This document shows, piece by piece, positions 43,965 to 52,989 of a DNA stretch of 64,000 nucleotides (its first letter is position 1; each line of letters begins with the position of its first letter). The position numbers were made by a program, and so were the translations under genes. This DNA is from Chloroflexota bacterium (GTDB lineage Bacteria > Chloroflexota > Anaerolineae > UBA2200). The stretch spans positions 38,360-102,359 of the forward strand of contig JACIWW010000009.1 in assembly GCA_014360905.1 (NCBI GenBank). Direction: 5' to 3'. Below the pieces are notes generated by a model. It did not search any database, had not been told where the DNA came from, and saw nothing but the letters and a program-made list of their open reading frames with translations.

Positions 43965-44969
43965 TTAGCGCAGCCTTGAAAGTACAGCATTATCCCCCAG
44001 CGCCTCCAACACTGCCTCTACGGACACCCCCTCCAGACATACCTGCCGCGGGCAACTGCGCCGCTGCTCCGCCGTGCATGGTGCGCAGGGTACAGCAGCG
44101 CACACCACCCGCACCGAGGCGCCGCGCGGCGCCCAGACCGTTGCATCCGTGGGTCCAAAAATCGCCACCACATGCGTGCCCACCGCTGCGGCTAGGTGGC
44201 TGATGCCGGAGTCGTTCCCCACGTAAGCCCGGCAACGCGCCAGAACCGCCGCCAGAAGGGGCAAAGGCAACTCGTACAGCAGGATATACCCTTGTCCACC
44301 CAAGCCTTGCTCCACCTCCGCCACCGCAGCCTTGTCCGCCGGGCCGCTCACCAGCAGGATTGGCATTCCCCGCTCATCGCGCAGATGCCGCGCTAGCGCT
44401 GCAAAGTGCTCCGCCGGCCAGTTCTTCGCCGCGCTTCCGCTCCCAGGATGGATCGCCACAGCCGCCCGCTCGCCTAGTCCATGCTCCTGCCACCATTGCG
44501 CGGCTGCCTGGCGATCCTCCTCTGTCAGCACCAGGCGAGGCATGTCGTCGCTCACGGCCACGCCTAGTTCCCGGAGCGGTTGCTGCAAGTAGGCACTTAT
44601 GTGCATGGACACATCCCGTCCCGGACGGGCATCCCACGCCATCACCCTGCCCCGCGCCAGGCGCATCAGGTTGAGGGCAAAGACATGCTCTGGCGGAGTC
44701 GCATACGAGAGGATGAAATCGAACTGGTCGAGATAACGCTGCAGGCTTGGGCTGGGCAGTGCATCCGGTTGAAAGAGCGTGGTCAAATCCTCGCGGTCGA
44801 AGGAAGACGCCGCTTGCACCACGCTGCGCCCAACCAGCCATTGCAGCACCGACCCATTGCCCATCACCTCGATAACCGCCTCGGGGAAGTGCGCTTGTAA
44901 CGCTTGCAGCGCAGGCAAGGTCAACAGCATATCTCCCAATGCCCCTGGGCGCAGCACCAGAACGCGCAT
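43965..44969 (-). CDS. Glycosyltransferase family 9 (heptosyltransferase-like)
   Basis: 334 residues with the GT-B fold of ADP-heptose transferases: LRPGALGDMLLTLPAL at the N-terminus, IHPGSGSAAKNWP, and YVGNDSGISHLAAAVG followed by FGPTD, the nucleotide-sugar site. In cells without LPS such proteins glycosylate other surface polymers; the donor is unknown. It runs toward pdxA and away from the CPBP gene. Confidence 0.88.
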   Translation of the reverse strand: MRVLVLRPGALGDMLLTLPALQALQAHFPEAVIEVMGNGSVLQWLVGRSVVQAASSFDREDLTTLFQPDALPSPSLQRYLDQFDFILSYATPPEHVFALNLMRLARGRVMAWDARPGRDVSMHISAYLQQPLRELGVAVSDDMPRLVLTEEDRQAAAQWWQEHGLGERAAVAIHPGSGSAAKNWPAEHFAALARHLRDERGMPILLVSGPADKAAVAEVEQGLGGQGYILLYELPLPLLAAVLARCRAYVGNDSGISHLAAAVGTHVVAIFGPTDATVWAPRGASVRVVCAAVPCAPCTAEQRRSCPRQVCLEGVSVEAVLEALGDNAVLSRLR

Positions 44970-45076
44970 CTCGTTTGACTCTCTCCCTCACATCTGTTAT
45001 ACTGGCACTGAGCCATAGCCATGCCTAATTCATTTTACCAGAGAAATGGTTACTGTAAACAGATCAAGGGAACGGA

Positions 45077-45826
45077 TTGAGCGAATTCCATAGCGAACAG
45101 CAAATCAATAAATCCCCATGGCACTTCCTTCAATTACCCTGGACCTGGCGCGACATCGTCGGAGCTATTGTCCTGGGCGTTGTTGCCGTCCTTGGTCTGC
45201 TGCTGTTCCTGCTGCTGGGATTGGTCTTCTACCAAAAAGCCATGGGCATCTCTCGGCCCTCGCAGCCCCTTGCCTTTCTCACCGTGCTGGCCGAAGCGGG
45301 TTTGCTGCTGCCCGTCTGGTTGTTCGGTGTGCGCAAATACCGCCTGTCCTGGCGTGAGATTGGGCTGCGCCAGTTCGACCTGTCGCGTAGTTTCGGCCTG
45401 GGTTGCATCTTCCTGCTTATCTCCTTCGCGGTCAACTTCACCTGGGCGTTGTTCCTCTCGCTCTTCACATTGCGCGTCCAACCCGACGTACTGCCCGCGT
45501 TTGGCAAGGGCATCGCGGGGTTGATCCTAGCGCTGCTGGCAGGCGGGGTGGTGGCACCCATCGTAGAAGAGATCTTCTTCCGCGGCTGCCTCTTTGCTGG
45601 ACTGTACCGCCTCGTTGGACTGCGCCGTGCTGCTGTGCTCAGCGCTGCGCTCTTCGCCTTGGTACATGTCCTGCCCACTTCCTGGCCACCCATCTTCGTG
45701 CTGGGGCTGCTCCTTGCCCTGCTCTACGAACAGACTGGCTCCATTTGGCCCGCCGTGATCGTACACAGCACCATGAACACCCTGGCTTTCCTGGCTTCCT
45801 ACCTCGCCCAATGGATAACCGGTTAA
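45077..45826 (+). CDS. CPBP family intramembrane metalloprotease
   Basis: 249 residues with about seven membrane segments. The CPBP/Abi motifs are EEIFFRGCLFAGL, ALVHVLP and HSTMNTLAF (HxxxN). Family members cleave prenylated or other membrane proteins or act in bacteriocin self-immunity. The start is TTG at 45077 behind AAGGG; no nearby in-frame ATG exists. Confidence 0.88.
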   Translation: MSEFHSEQQINKSPWHFLQLPWTWRDIVGAIVLGVVAVLGLLLFLLLGLVFYQKAMGISRPSQPLAFLTVLAEAGLLLPVWLFGVRKYRLSWREIGLRQFDLSRSFGLGCIFLLISFAVNFTWALFLSLFTLRVQPDVLPAFGKGIAGLILALLAGGVVAPIVEEIFFRGCLFAGLYRLVGLRRAAVLSAALFALVHVLPTSWPPIFVLGLLLALLYEQTGSIWPAVIVHSTMNTLAFLASYLAQWITG

Positions 45827-45941
45827 AGGAACTGATTGATCAATCCAGGTTTGCGGGAACCGAACTTGAGCCGAGAGCGTCTCTATTATGTAGTATGAGA
45901 GGGAAAAGCAGCAGCAACTATGCGCAGATGGTGCTAGAGTT

Positions 45942-48434
45942 ATGTCTTCTAAAACTTGTAAGAAACGAACCCCAAAGTGTCTCCTGCTTGCGTTGCTGAC
46001 GCTCATCGCCTGCGCGTGGGGCCTGCGCACATGGCTGTTGACGGACCTGCCTTCTCAGGACAAACTGCCTGCCGGCACCGTCGCCCCCAGCACCATCCTC
46101 TACGACCGCCATGGGCGTGTATTATATGAAATCATAGACCCGCATGTGGGGCGTCATCAACCCGTTCCCTTGGCGGAAATCCCCCTCTACCTGCGCCAGG
46201 CTACCGTTGCCACGGAGGACGCTAGTTTCTACCAAAACCCCGGCGTGGACCCCCGCGCCATCATACGTGCCATCTACATCAACCTGCGCGGCGGCGAAGT
46301 CCTCTCTGGCGGTAGCACTATCACCCAGCAACTGGCGCGCAATCTCCTCCTATCGCCACAGGAACGCGCCCAACGCACGCTGACGCGCAAACTGCGCGAG
46401 TCCATCCTGGCCTACCGCCTGGCACGCACCTTCAGCAAGGATCAAATCCTGGAACTGTACCTCAATCAAACTTATTATGGCAATTTAGCCTATGGCGTTG
46501 AAGCAGCCGCGCGCAGTTATTTTGGCAAGGCGGTACGCGACCTCGACCTAGCCGAATGCGCACTCCTGGCCGGACTGCCGCAAGCCCCTGCCACCTACGA
46601 CCCGCTCACGAACCCCCAAGCCGCCAAGAATAGGCAGCGCATCGTGCTCAACCTCATGGTGAAAAACGGTTACATCAGCGCAGAGCAAGCCGCTGCCGCC
46701 TCAGACGAAGAACTCGCCTTTGCTGCCACCCCCTTCTCCATCCGCGCTCCCCATTTCGTCATGTATGTTTGGGAGATCCTGCGCCGCGAGTACGGCGAAG
46801 AGATGTTATACCGTCGCGGACTCCGCGTTTACACCACCTTAGACGTGGACTTGCAAGATCGCGCCCGTGACATCGCCCGTTACCATCTGCAGCAATTGGC
46901 CCAGTCTCGCTCTGGAGAGCCATCGCACAATGTCACCAATGCCGCACTGGTGGCTCTTGACCCCCATAGCGGTGAGATATTGGCCATGCTGGGCAGTCTG
47001 GATTACTTCGACCCGAGCATTGACGGTGCCGTCAACGTCGCCCTCATGCCGCGCCAGCCCGGTTCGGCCATCAAACCGCTCACCTATGCCGCCGCTTTTG
47101 CCCGTGACTACACGCCAGCGACCATGCTCCTAGATGTACGCTCCACGTTCATCACCCGCGAAGGCGATGCCTACGTGCCGGTCAACTATGATCGTCGCTA
47201 CCATGGCCCGGTACTGCTGCGCGAAGCCCTCGGCTCATCGCTCAACGTCATCGCCGTCAAGGTCCTGGAGCACATCGGCGTTCCCGAACTCGTCTCTCAG
47301 GCTCAGAAACTGGGCCTGACCACGCTGCAAGATCCGCAACGCTTTGGATTGGCATTGACCTTGGGCGGAGGGGAGGTGCGCCTGCTGGAACTCACCGCTG
47401 CTTACGCCGCCTTTGCCAATGGTGGACTGCGCGTAGAGCCACGCCCTATCCTGCGCGTGGAGGATGCCAGCGGACACGTCCTGTGGACCTTGCAGCCCTC
47501 CGTCGGACCTCGCGTGCTGGATGAACGCATCGCCTACTGGATCACCGACGTCCTATCCGATGACAGCGCCCGCATACCTGCCTTTGGTGAAGGCAGCGCC
47601 CTGGCTCTCTCTCGACCAGCCGCAGCCAAAACTGGCACCACCACCGACTGGCGGGACAATTGGACCATCGGTTACACGCCCGATTTGGTGGTTGGCGTAT
47701 GGGTGGGCAATGCCAACAACTCGCCCATGGTGAACGTCTCCGGCATCAGCGGCGCAGCGCCCATCTGGCACAACTTCATGGAAGAGGCCTTGAAAGGCAA
47801 GCCTGTGCGGGAATTCGTGCGTCCATCGGGCATGATTCAGGTAGAGATATGCGCCGATTCGGGCATGTTGCCCAATCCCTACTGCCCCCACCGTCGCTTC
47901 GAGTGGTTCATCGCGGGACGCGAGCCGCGGGAACTATGCTCCATGCACCAACTCATCAAGCTGGACCGCCGCACCAACGAACCCGCTACTGCTGATACAC
48001 CCCCCGAATATGTCTCGGAAACAGTGGGCATCTTCTTGCCAGCCGAAGCGGCCGAGTGGGCGCATGAACAGAAAAACGCTTTTGGCATCCACTACATCAT
48101 CGCTTCCTCTTCGTCAGAAGCATCTTCGGCCACAAGCACCATCCAACCAGGCATCATCCTGACCAGCCCGAACCCGCGTGCTACCTATCGCCTCGTGCCC
48201 AATGTCCCTGCTGCTAACCAGCGCATTGAAATCAGCGCACTGCCCGTGGGGCTGCCCGATCTCGCCCAGGTCAAGCTGTACATAGATGAGCAGCTTTGGG
48301 CTACCCTCGACCAACCACCCTATGCCGTCCTATGGCCATTGCAGCCAGGTCAACACACCTTCCGTGCCGAAGCGATGGCATCCTCCGGCCAGACCTGGCA
48401 CAGCCCACCTGTTCAAATCACCGTCCTGCAATGA
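45942..48434 (+). CDS. Class A penicillin-binding protein (PBP1C-like) with BiPBP_C domain
   Basis: 830 residues: a membrane anchor (about residues 12-32), a transglycosylase domain with Glu92 in ATEDASFY and GGSTITQQLARN, a transpeptidase domain with Ser375 and Lys378 (SAIK), SLN at 433-435 and KTGT at 563-566, then a C-terminal beta domain of the PF06832 type (about 735-830). It polymerises and cross-links peptidoglycan outside the membrane. The PBP1C type is often paired with a bacterial alpha-2-macroglobulin; one lies 7 kb downstream here. Confidence 0.94.
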   Translation: MSSKTCKKRTPKCLLLALLTLIACAWGLRTWLLTDLPSQDKLPAGTVAPSTILYDRHGRVLYEIIDPHVGRHQPVPLAEIPLYLRQATVATEDASFYQNPGVDPRAIIRAIYINLRGGEVLSGGSTITQQLARNLLLSPQERAQRTLTRKLRESILAYRLARTFSKDQILELYLNQTYYGNLAYGVEAAARSYFGKAVRDLDLAECALLAGLPQAPATYDPLTNPQAAKNRQRIVLNLMVKNGYISAEQAAAASDEELAFAATPFSIRAPHFVMYVWEILRREYGEEMLYRRGLRVYTTLDVDLQDRARDIARYHLQQLAQSRSGEPSHNVTNAALVALDPHSGEILAMLGSLDYFDPSIDGAVNVALMPRQPGSAIKPLTYAAAFARDYTPATMLLDVRSTFITREGDAYVPVNYDRRYHGPVLLREALGSSLNVIAVKVLEHIGVPELVSQAQKLGLTTLQDPQRFGLALTLGGGEVRLLELTAAYAAFANGGLRVEPRPILRVEDASGHVLWTLQPSVGPRVLDERIAYWITDVLSDDSARIPAFGEGSALALSRPAAAKTGTTTDWRDNWTIGYTPDLVVGVWVGNANNSPMVNVSGISGAAPIWHNFMEEALKGKPVREFVRPSGMIQVEICADSGMLPNPYCPHRRFEWFIAGREPRELCSMHQLIKLDRRTNEPATADTPPEYVSETVGIFLPAEAAEWAHEQKNAFGIHYIIASSSSEASSATSTIQPGIILTSPNPRATYRLVPNVPAANQRIEISALPVGLPDLAQVKLYIDEQLWATLDQPPYAVLWPLQPGQHTFRAEAMASSGQTWHSPPVQITVLQ

Positions 48435-48453
48435 GCTAGCCTTAGAGTTGCGT

Positions 48454-48482
48454 TTGACCCGATAAACCGCTTATGGTATACT
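48454..48482 (+). promoter_or_regulatory. Promoter of the MNT-HEPN remnant pair
   Basis: TTGACC (48454-48459) and TATACT (48477-48482) are 17 bases apart, 61 bases before the nucleotidyltransferase start. Confidence 0.65.
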
Positions 48483-48543
48483 GATTTTCAAAGGACGATC
48501 CTTCTCTTGGGGAAAGCCAAAGAGCAGAGCTACGGGGGAGCGC

Positions 48544-48879
48544 ATGAACAAGAAAAAGGGTATCCCAAGAACCGCGCTTGAACGCGTGATCAGCCAATTT
48601 CGGGGAAAAGTCGAGACCGCTCTCAATTCTTCAGTACAGGTAATCCTCTACGGCTCTTATGCCAGAGAGGAAGAGACCTGGGACTCGGATGTAGATCTCC
48701 TTGTTATCGTTCCTAAGCTAGACAAAAGCGCCTTGGACAAGATTCTTGAGGCTGCCTGGGAAGTAGGCTTTGAAGCAGGCGTAGTTTTGTCCGTCATCCC
48801 TGTCGCCCAGGAAGAACTGAAAACGCTCGCAGCATCCCCATTCCTACAGGCAGTTCAGAGCGAAGGGATACCGCTATGA
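48544..48879 (+). CDS. MNT-type minimal nucleotidyltransferase (antitoxin-like)
   Basis: 111 residues. The nucleotidyltransferase motif GSYAREEETWDSDVDLLV keeps the GS and both Asp residues. Such proteins are paired with a HEPN toxin (MNT-HEPN, MntA-HepT), where they add AMP to the toxin. The stop overlaps the start of a HEPN-like frame (ATGA at 48876) that is cut short, so this may be an antitoxin left without its toxin. Confidence 0.85.
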   Translation: MNKKKGIPRTALERVISQFRGKVETALNSSVQVILYGSYAREEETWDSDVDLLVIVPKLDKSALDKILEAAWEVGFEAGVVLSVIPVAQEELKTLAASPFLQAVQSEGIPL

Positions 48880-48956
48880 ATGAGGAAAAGAAGGCGCTCA
48901 TTCTAGACCGACTAGAGATGGCTCGAGCTATCCTTTTGACCACGCTCTCTGTCTCA
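48876..48956 (+). pseudogene. Truncated HEPN-like gene (5' end only)
   Basis: The frame starts at the ATG overlapping the MNT stop and reads MNEEKKALILDRLEMARAI and onward, a helix typical of the first part of HEPN proteins. Near 48950 the HEPN likeness stops and the frame continues antisense to the convergent metallo-hydrolase gene (to 49220) with no HEPN catalytic RxxxxH motif. I infer that the rest of the toxin gene was lost at a junction here. The family call rests on about 30 residues and on position. Confidence 0.55.
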
Positions 48957-49751
48957 TTTGCCAGACTGTCCTCTATACACATAGAACTCCCCGGGCGCCA
49001 GCACCACAGGCCGGGCATGGCTTCCGGTAAGCCCCAGGGCAGTGACAAAGCGCGCCGGGTCAACGGTATTCTCAGCAACCAAGCCCCAGTGCATGGGAAT
49101 AGCCACCGAGGCCTCAATCTCATAGGTCAGTTGAGCCGCTTCCTCTGTGCTCATGTTTCCGTACTGCCCATTGATACATGGCAGAACAACCTGCGGCTGC
49201 AGTGCTTTCACCCTTTGTAGATTCGGGTGATACAGTGTATCGCCAGTATGGTAAATGACCACTCCGTCCAAATTCAAGACATAGCCCACAGCATCCGGCG
49301 TTTGCGCTCCAGCCGTGGATATATGATGGGCAAAGACCGCCGAGACAGGCACACCCTGGATGACGCAGCTCTCGCCCCGGTTGATTTCCACCACGCGTTC
49401 CGCAGGTATTCCCCATCCTCGCATAGCAGAAACGCAATTAGTTGGCCCAGCAAACACTGCCTGGCTTGCTGCCGCCATGGCTGGTATCGTCTCCGGATCC
49501 AAGTGGTCGTCGTGCGCATGAGTCACCAACACCAGGTCAGCCTTGACCTCACCAGGGGCAAAGGGGATGGGAGACAGGGGCAAACGCTTCCATGAATAGA
49601 AGCGATCTAGGCAATCTGAGAGATACGGGTCAATGAAGACGATCTTGCCCGCAGCCGTTTTGAACGCAAAACCTGCTCCTCCCAGCCAGAAAATCGCCAC
49701 ATCGCCAGGGCTAACAGAGATTTCCCGGATATAATTTGCGAGACTACCCAT
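48954..49751 (-). CDS. Metallo-beta-lactamase fold hydrolase (UlaG-like)
   Basis: About 265 residues. Metal ligands: THAHDDHLD and the later YHTGDTLYH and MHWGLVAENT. IFWLGGAGFAFKT at the N-terminus and the DPYLSD loop fit the UlaG-like lactonase group. The substrate is unknown. The ATG at 49751 has GGAGGG eight bases upstream; ATG at 49757 is an alternative. Its stop codon touches the end of the HEPN-like remnant. Confidence 0.85.
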   Translation of the reverse strand: MGSLANYIREISVSPGDVAIFWLGGAGFAFKTAAGKIVFIDPYLSDCLDRFYSWKRLPLSPIPFAPGEVKADLVLVTHAHDDHLDPETIPAMAAASQAVFAGPTNCVSAMRGWGIPAERVVEINRGESCVIQGVPVSAVFAHHISTAGAQTPDAVGYVLNLDGVVIYHTGDTLYHPNLQRVKALQPQVVLPCINGQYGNMSTEEAAQLTYEIEASVAIPMHWGLVAENTVDPARFVTALGLTGSHARPVVLAPGEFYVYRGQSGK

Positions 49752-49865
49752 TTCCATTGCCCTCCATTACGTTATCCTTTATCGAGTGCCAAAGACAACT
49801 GGGCTGTGTGGAAAGCAGCCCAGTTGTCGCATTGCCGCAGCGAACTATGCCGCTACCCGGCCATA

Positions 49866-50012
49866 TCATGTGCGCGGTCTGGTTCGGACTATGGCTTTCC
49901 CACGCCCTGTCTCGATGCGCTTCCAGGCCGTCACCACCGCCACGACGATGATCGCCGCCACAATCGCCTCGGGGATGCCATGCGTCACGGCAATGCCCGA
50001 ACCTGGCATCAT
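49866..50012 (-). pseudogene. Decayed 3' end of an ECF transporter S-component gene
   Basis: This short minus-strand frame encodes 48 residues. From IAVTHGIPEAIVAAII through AWKRIETG it matches the C-terminus of the S component encoded at 52990-53544 at 24 of 30 positions, and ends in a natural stop. The rest of the gene is not found upstream (beyond 50012). It is best read as the remnant of a second S-component gene, left in inverted orientation beside the working ECF operon. Confidence 0.75.
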
Positions 50013-50217
50013 CCTGACCCGCCCAGAGCAAAAGGTAACCTACCGCCTTGCCTTGTAATAGCACGGGCGGACTGTATCCAGCAATTCTTGTTTGCTCTTG
50101 TAGCTCATATGCCCCATTTTCTTCCCAAGTATCTGCTTTCAGGTGCAAATACTTGGAATTTATCCTCAGGCAACGATTCGCGCAAACTTGGGTTGATGAT
50201 AAGTCAATTCGAGGATT

Positions 50218-50246
50218 TTGACAAAATACTCCTTATGGTTTATAAT
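50218..50246 (+). promoter_or_regulatory. Perfect consensus promoter of the ECF-coaX operon
   Basis: TTGACA (50218-50223) and TATAAT (50241-50246) with a 17-base spacer. The leader to the TTG start at 50321 is about 68 bases and contains a palindrome. Confidence 0.85.
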
Positions 50247-50286
50247 AACAATTGCTTGGATCGCTTGCGACCGAGACAACCGGGAT

Positions 50287-50302
50287 AGAACGACGTCGTT
50301 CT
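50287..50302. promoter_or_regulatory. Perfect palindrome in the ECF operon leader
   Basis: AGAACGACGTCGTTCT reads the same on both strands; with flanking GGGA and TCCC it extends to a 25-base imperfect dyad. It lies between promoter and Shine-Dalgarno, suited to an operator or to an RNA hairpin controlling access to the GGAGG eight bases later. Confidence 0.55.
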
Positions 50303-50320
50303 TCCCATCTGGAGGCTGAA

Positions 50321-51217
50321 TTGACCAGGGCTGAAGAGCCCATTATCCGAATAGAGGGCCTGCACTATACGTATCAGGCTGGGACCCGAAAACCTATCCC
50401 CGCTCTGCGCGGCATTGACCTCACCATAGAGGCTGGAGAATACGTAGCCATCATTGGCGCCAATGGCTCCGGCAAATCTACCTTGCTTCGTCACCTCAAT
50501 GCTCTCCTCTTGCCTACCGAGGGCAATGTCTGGATAACAAACTGGAACACGCGGGCTCGGGAACACCTGCGCCATATCCGTAGCACGGTGGGCATGGTCT
50601 TCCAGGTGCCCGATGACCAGATTGTGGCTAGCACTGTGGAAGAGGATGTCGCTTTCGGCCCAGAAAACCTGGGAGTCCCCAAAGATGAGCTTCAGCAGCA
50701 TGTAAACTGGGCCCTAGCCACCGTAGGATTGAGCGAGCTAAGACACCGTGCCTCACGCCTCCTTTCTGCAGGGCAGAAACAACGCTTGGCAATTGCAGCA
50801 TCTTTGGCAATGCGTCCCCGTTGCTTGGTATTGGATGAAGCCACTGCCATGCTCGATCCCGCAGGCTGTGCCCAAGTTCAGGAAACGATCCGTCAGTTGC
50901 ATCGCGATGGCATGACTATCGTAAACGCCACGCACAACATGACCGAAGCAGCCCAGGCTCAACGTGTAGTGGTCCTATCGGAAGGGCGCGTCGTAATGCA
51001 GGGCCCTCCCCGCTTTGTCTTTGCTCAGGAAGAAGCACTGCACGCTTTGCAACTAGATTTGCCCTATCCAACTCGCCTCGCGCGCATGATTGCAGCCTAT
51101 GTCCCGGGGTTCCCAGCGAGCGTGCTGACCGTGAACGAGTTGGTGGAATTGCTCACCGTGCATCTTGAGCTAGCCCTCTCCACCCAATCCAAGCTTATTA
51201 CAGGAGCAGGTAGATGA
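50321..51217 (+). CDS. ecfA1: ECF transporter ATPase 1
   Basis: 298 residues. ABC motifs: GANGSGKST, Q-loop FQVPDDQI, signature LSAGQKQR (Ala where Gly is usual), Walker B CLVLDEATAMLD and the switch NATHNM. It is one of two ATPases of an energy-coupling factor vitamin importer. The start is TTG at 50321 with GGAGG five bases upstream; the longer frame from 50252 runs through the palindrome and is not believed. It overlaps ecfA2 by four bases. Confidence 0.92.
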   Translation: MTRAEEPIIRIEGLHYTYQAGTRKPIPALRGIDLTIEAGEYVAIIGANGSGKSTLLRHLNALLLPTEGNVWITNWNTRAREHLRHIRSTVGMVFQVPDDQIVASTVEEDVAFGPENLGVPKDELQQHVNWALATVGLSELRHRASRLLSAGQKQRLAIAASLAMRPRCLVLDEATAMLDPAGCAQVQETIRQLHRDGMTIVNATHNMTEAAQAQRVVVLSEGRVVMQGPPRFVFAQEEALHALQLDLPYPTRLARMIAAYVPGFPASVLTVNELVELLTVHLELALSTQSKLITGAGR

Positions 51218-52089
51218 AAGCCCCCATCGTACCATTGATTGATGTGCGTGGCTTGGCTCACACCTACTTGCCAGGCACGCCTCTGGAAACCAAGTCCTTG
51301 CATGGCATTGACCTGCAGGTGTATGCTGGTGAAACAGTCGGCATCGTAGGGCCAACAGGCTCCGGCAAATCCACCCTGTTACAGCACCTCAATGGCTTAT
51401 TGCGTCCTCAACAGGGTGAGGTTCGGGTCAATGGCTTTTCCCTCCTCGACCCGGCAACAGACATGCGTCTGATTCGCCAACGCATCGGCCTTGTCTTTCA
51501 AAACCCAGAGGACCAACTGTTCGAGCGCTATGCCGGCGATGACGTTGCCTTTGGTCCCCGCAACCTCGGCCTGCCTCCCGATCAGGTGCGCGAACGAGTG
51601 CGCCAAGCGATGGAAATGGTAGGGCTGCCCTTTGCCTACAAAGACAGGCTAACTGCAGAACTCAGCCAGGGAGAGAAGAGGAGATTAGCCTTGGCTGGCG
51701 TGCTGGCTTTGGAACCCCAAGTGCTGGTTTTAGACGAACCTACTGCGGGGCTCGATCCGCGAGGACGGCATGAACTACTGCGGATCCTTCTTGAATGGCG
51801 TGCTCAAGCAGAGCGAGCTATTGTATTGGCATCTCATAATATGGAAGACATCGCCGAATTGGCTACCCGCGTCTACGTGCTCGTAGGGGGACGCATCATA
51901 CTTCATGGCTCCCCTCGCGAAGTATTCGCACAGCACGGAGTACTGACTCAGCATGGCTTGACTGTCCCTGTGGCGATAGAAGTTATGCTTCAATTGCACG
52001 GATATGGATTCCCGGTATCAACCAACGTGCTGAGCCTCAACGAAGCAGCACAAGAAATTGAGGAGTTGCTCTGTGACCGCTCCAACTGA
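51214..52089 (+). CDS. ecfA2: ECF transporter ATPase 2
   Basis: 291 residues. GPTGSGKST, Q-loop FQNPEDQLF, signature LSQGEKRR, Walker B VLVLDEPTAGLD and LASHNM. It forms the A1-A2 dimer with the preceding product. The ATGA overlap with ecfA1 sets the start, and its 3' end overlaps ecfT by 17 bases. Confidence 0.93.
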   Translation: MKAPIVPLIDVRGLAHTYLPGTPLETKSLHGIDLQVYAGETVGIVGPTGSGKSTLLQHLNGLLRPQQGEVRVNGFSLLDPATDMRLIRQRIGLVFQNPEDQLFERYAGDDVAFGPRNLGLPPDQVRERVRQAMEMVGLPFAYKDRLTAELSQGEKRRLALAGVLALEPQVLVLDEPTAGLDPRGRHELLRILLEWRAQAERAIVLASHNMEDIAELATRVYVLVGGRIILHGSPREVFAQHGVLTQHGLTVPVAIEVMLQLHGYGFPVSTNVLSLNEAAQEIEELLCDRSN

Positions 52090-52957
52090 ATTCGAATTCA
52101 TGGGACGTGTGACGATTGGGCAATACCTGCCCACGGGTTCAACGCTGCACAGTTTGGATCCACGAGCCAAACTGCTCATGGGGTTGCTTTTGATCACTGT
52201 GGTTGTAATCTGCCAAAGCTTAGCAGGTATGATCCTTCTATTTGCAGCCGTGCTGATAGGGCTGGCCTGCGCCCGCATCCCGCTGCGCTTTGCCTTGTCT
52301 GGCTTGCGTTCCATGCTTCCTTACCTCTTACTCTTAGCTCTATTGCAGGTCTTTGCTATACCACAGTATGCATCCAATGCCACGGTGCTCTGGCATTGGA
52401 CCATCCTAACCATGACCGATCGCAGTCTCCTGGCTGGCATCTTGCTTATCACCCGCTTCTCGATCCTGGTCCTGGGGCTTAGTTTATTCTCATTCTCAAC
52501 CACCACCACTGAACTAACTCACGGCATCGAGCATCTGCTCAACCCATGGCAGAAGCTGGGCATTCCAGCACATGAATTTGCTCTTGCAGTAAACATTGCC
52601 CTCCGCTTCCTGCCTATTGTCGCTGAGGAAGCTGAGCGCTTGATGAAAGCCCAGGCTGCGCGAGGCGCTGATTTCGGCTATGGTCGGCGCAATTTTATCC
52701 AGCGCACACGCAAGATGCTGCCACTCCTGGTACCGTTGTTCTTGGTAAGCCTGCGCCGAGCGGAACATCTCATTGAAGCCATGGAGGCACGCTGTTATCT
52801 CGGCGGCAAGGGCCGCACTCACCTCATTCACCTGCAGGCCCATAGGGTGGATTACGTCGCATTGTGTATCGCCTTGGCATTTTCGATGTTCACTTTGACG
52901 CTGAATGCTTTGCGTATAGACCAGTTGCTATGGCACTGGATTACCGCACATGGATAA
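52073..52957 (+). CDS. ecfT: ECF transporter transmembrane subunit T
   Basis: About 294 residues. SLDPRAKLLMGLLL is the standard opening, and the two coupling helices carry AARGADF and MEARCYLGG, matching the Ala-Arg-Gly motifs that contact the ATPases (the second has Cys for Gly). Five or so membrane segments. Start GTG at 52073 with GAGGAG seven bases upstream; an ATG at 52100 would give a shorter product. Confidence 0.92.
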   Translation: MTAPTEFEFMGRVTIGQYLPTGSTLHSLDPRAKLLMGLLLITVVVICQSLAGMILLFAAVLIGLACARIPLRFALSGLRSMLPYLLLLALLQVFAIPQYASNATVLWHWTILTMTDRSLLAGILLITRFSILVLGLSLFSFSTTTTELTHGIEHLLNPWQKLGIPAHEFALAVNIALRFLPIVAEEAERLMKAQAARGADFGYGRRNFIQRTRKMLPLLVPLFLVSLRRAEHLIEAMEARCYLGGKGRTHLIHLQAHRVDYVALCIALAFSMFTLTLNALRIDQLLWHWITAHG

Positions 52958-52989
52958 ATAATAAATTTGAGGAAGGAGGAAATCAAAAC

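Larger units (their letters stand above)
50013..50320. other. Upstream region of the ECF operon
   Basis: No gene with support is seen. A dyad CCAAGTAT/ATACTTGG lies at about 50129-50157. The operon promoter (50218-50246), a perfect 16-base palindrome (50287-50302) and the GGAGG of the first gene (50311-50315) follow. Confidence 0.6.

Noticed and set aside
49744..50148. Minus-strand frame of 134 codons upstream of the metallo-hydrolase gene
   Set aside because: It is out of frame with the ECF S relic, which is the conserved reading, and has no family likeness.
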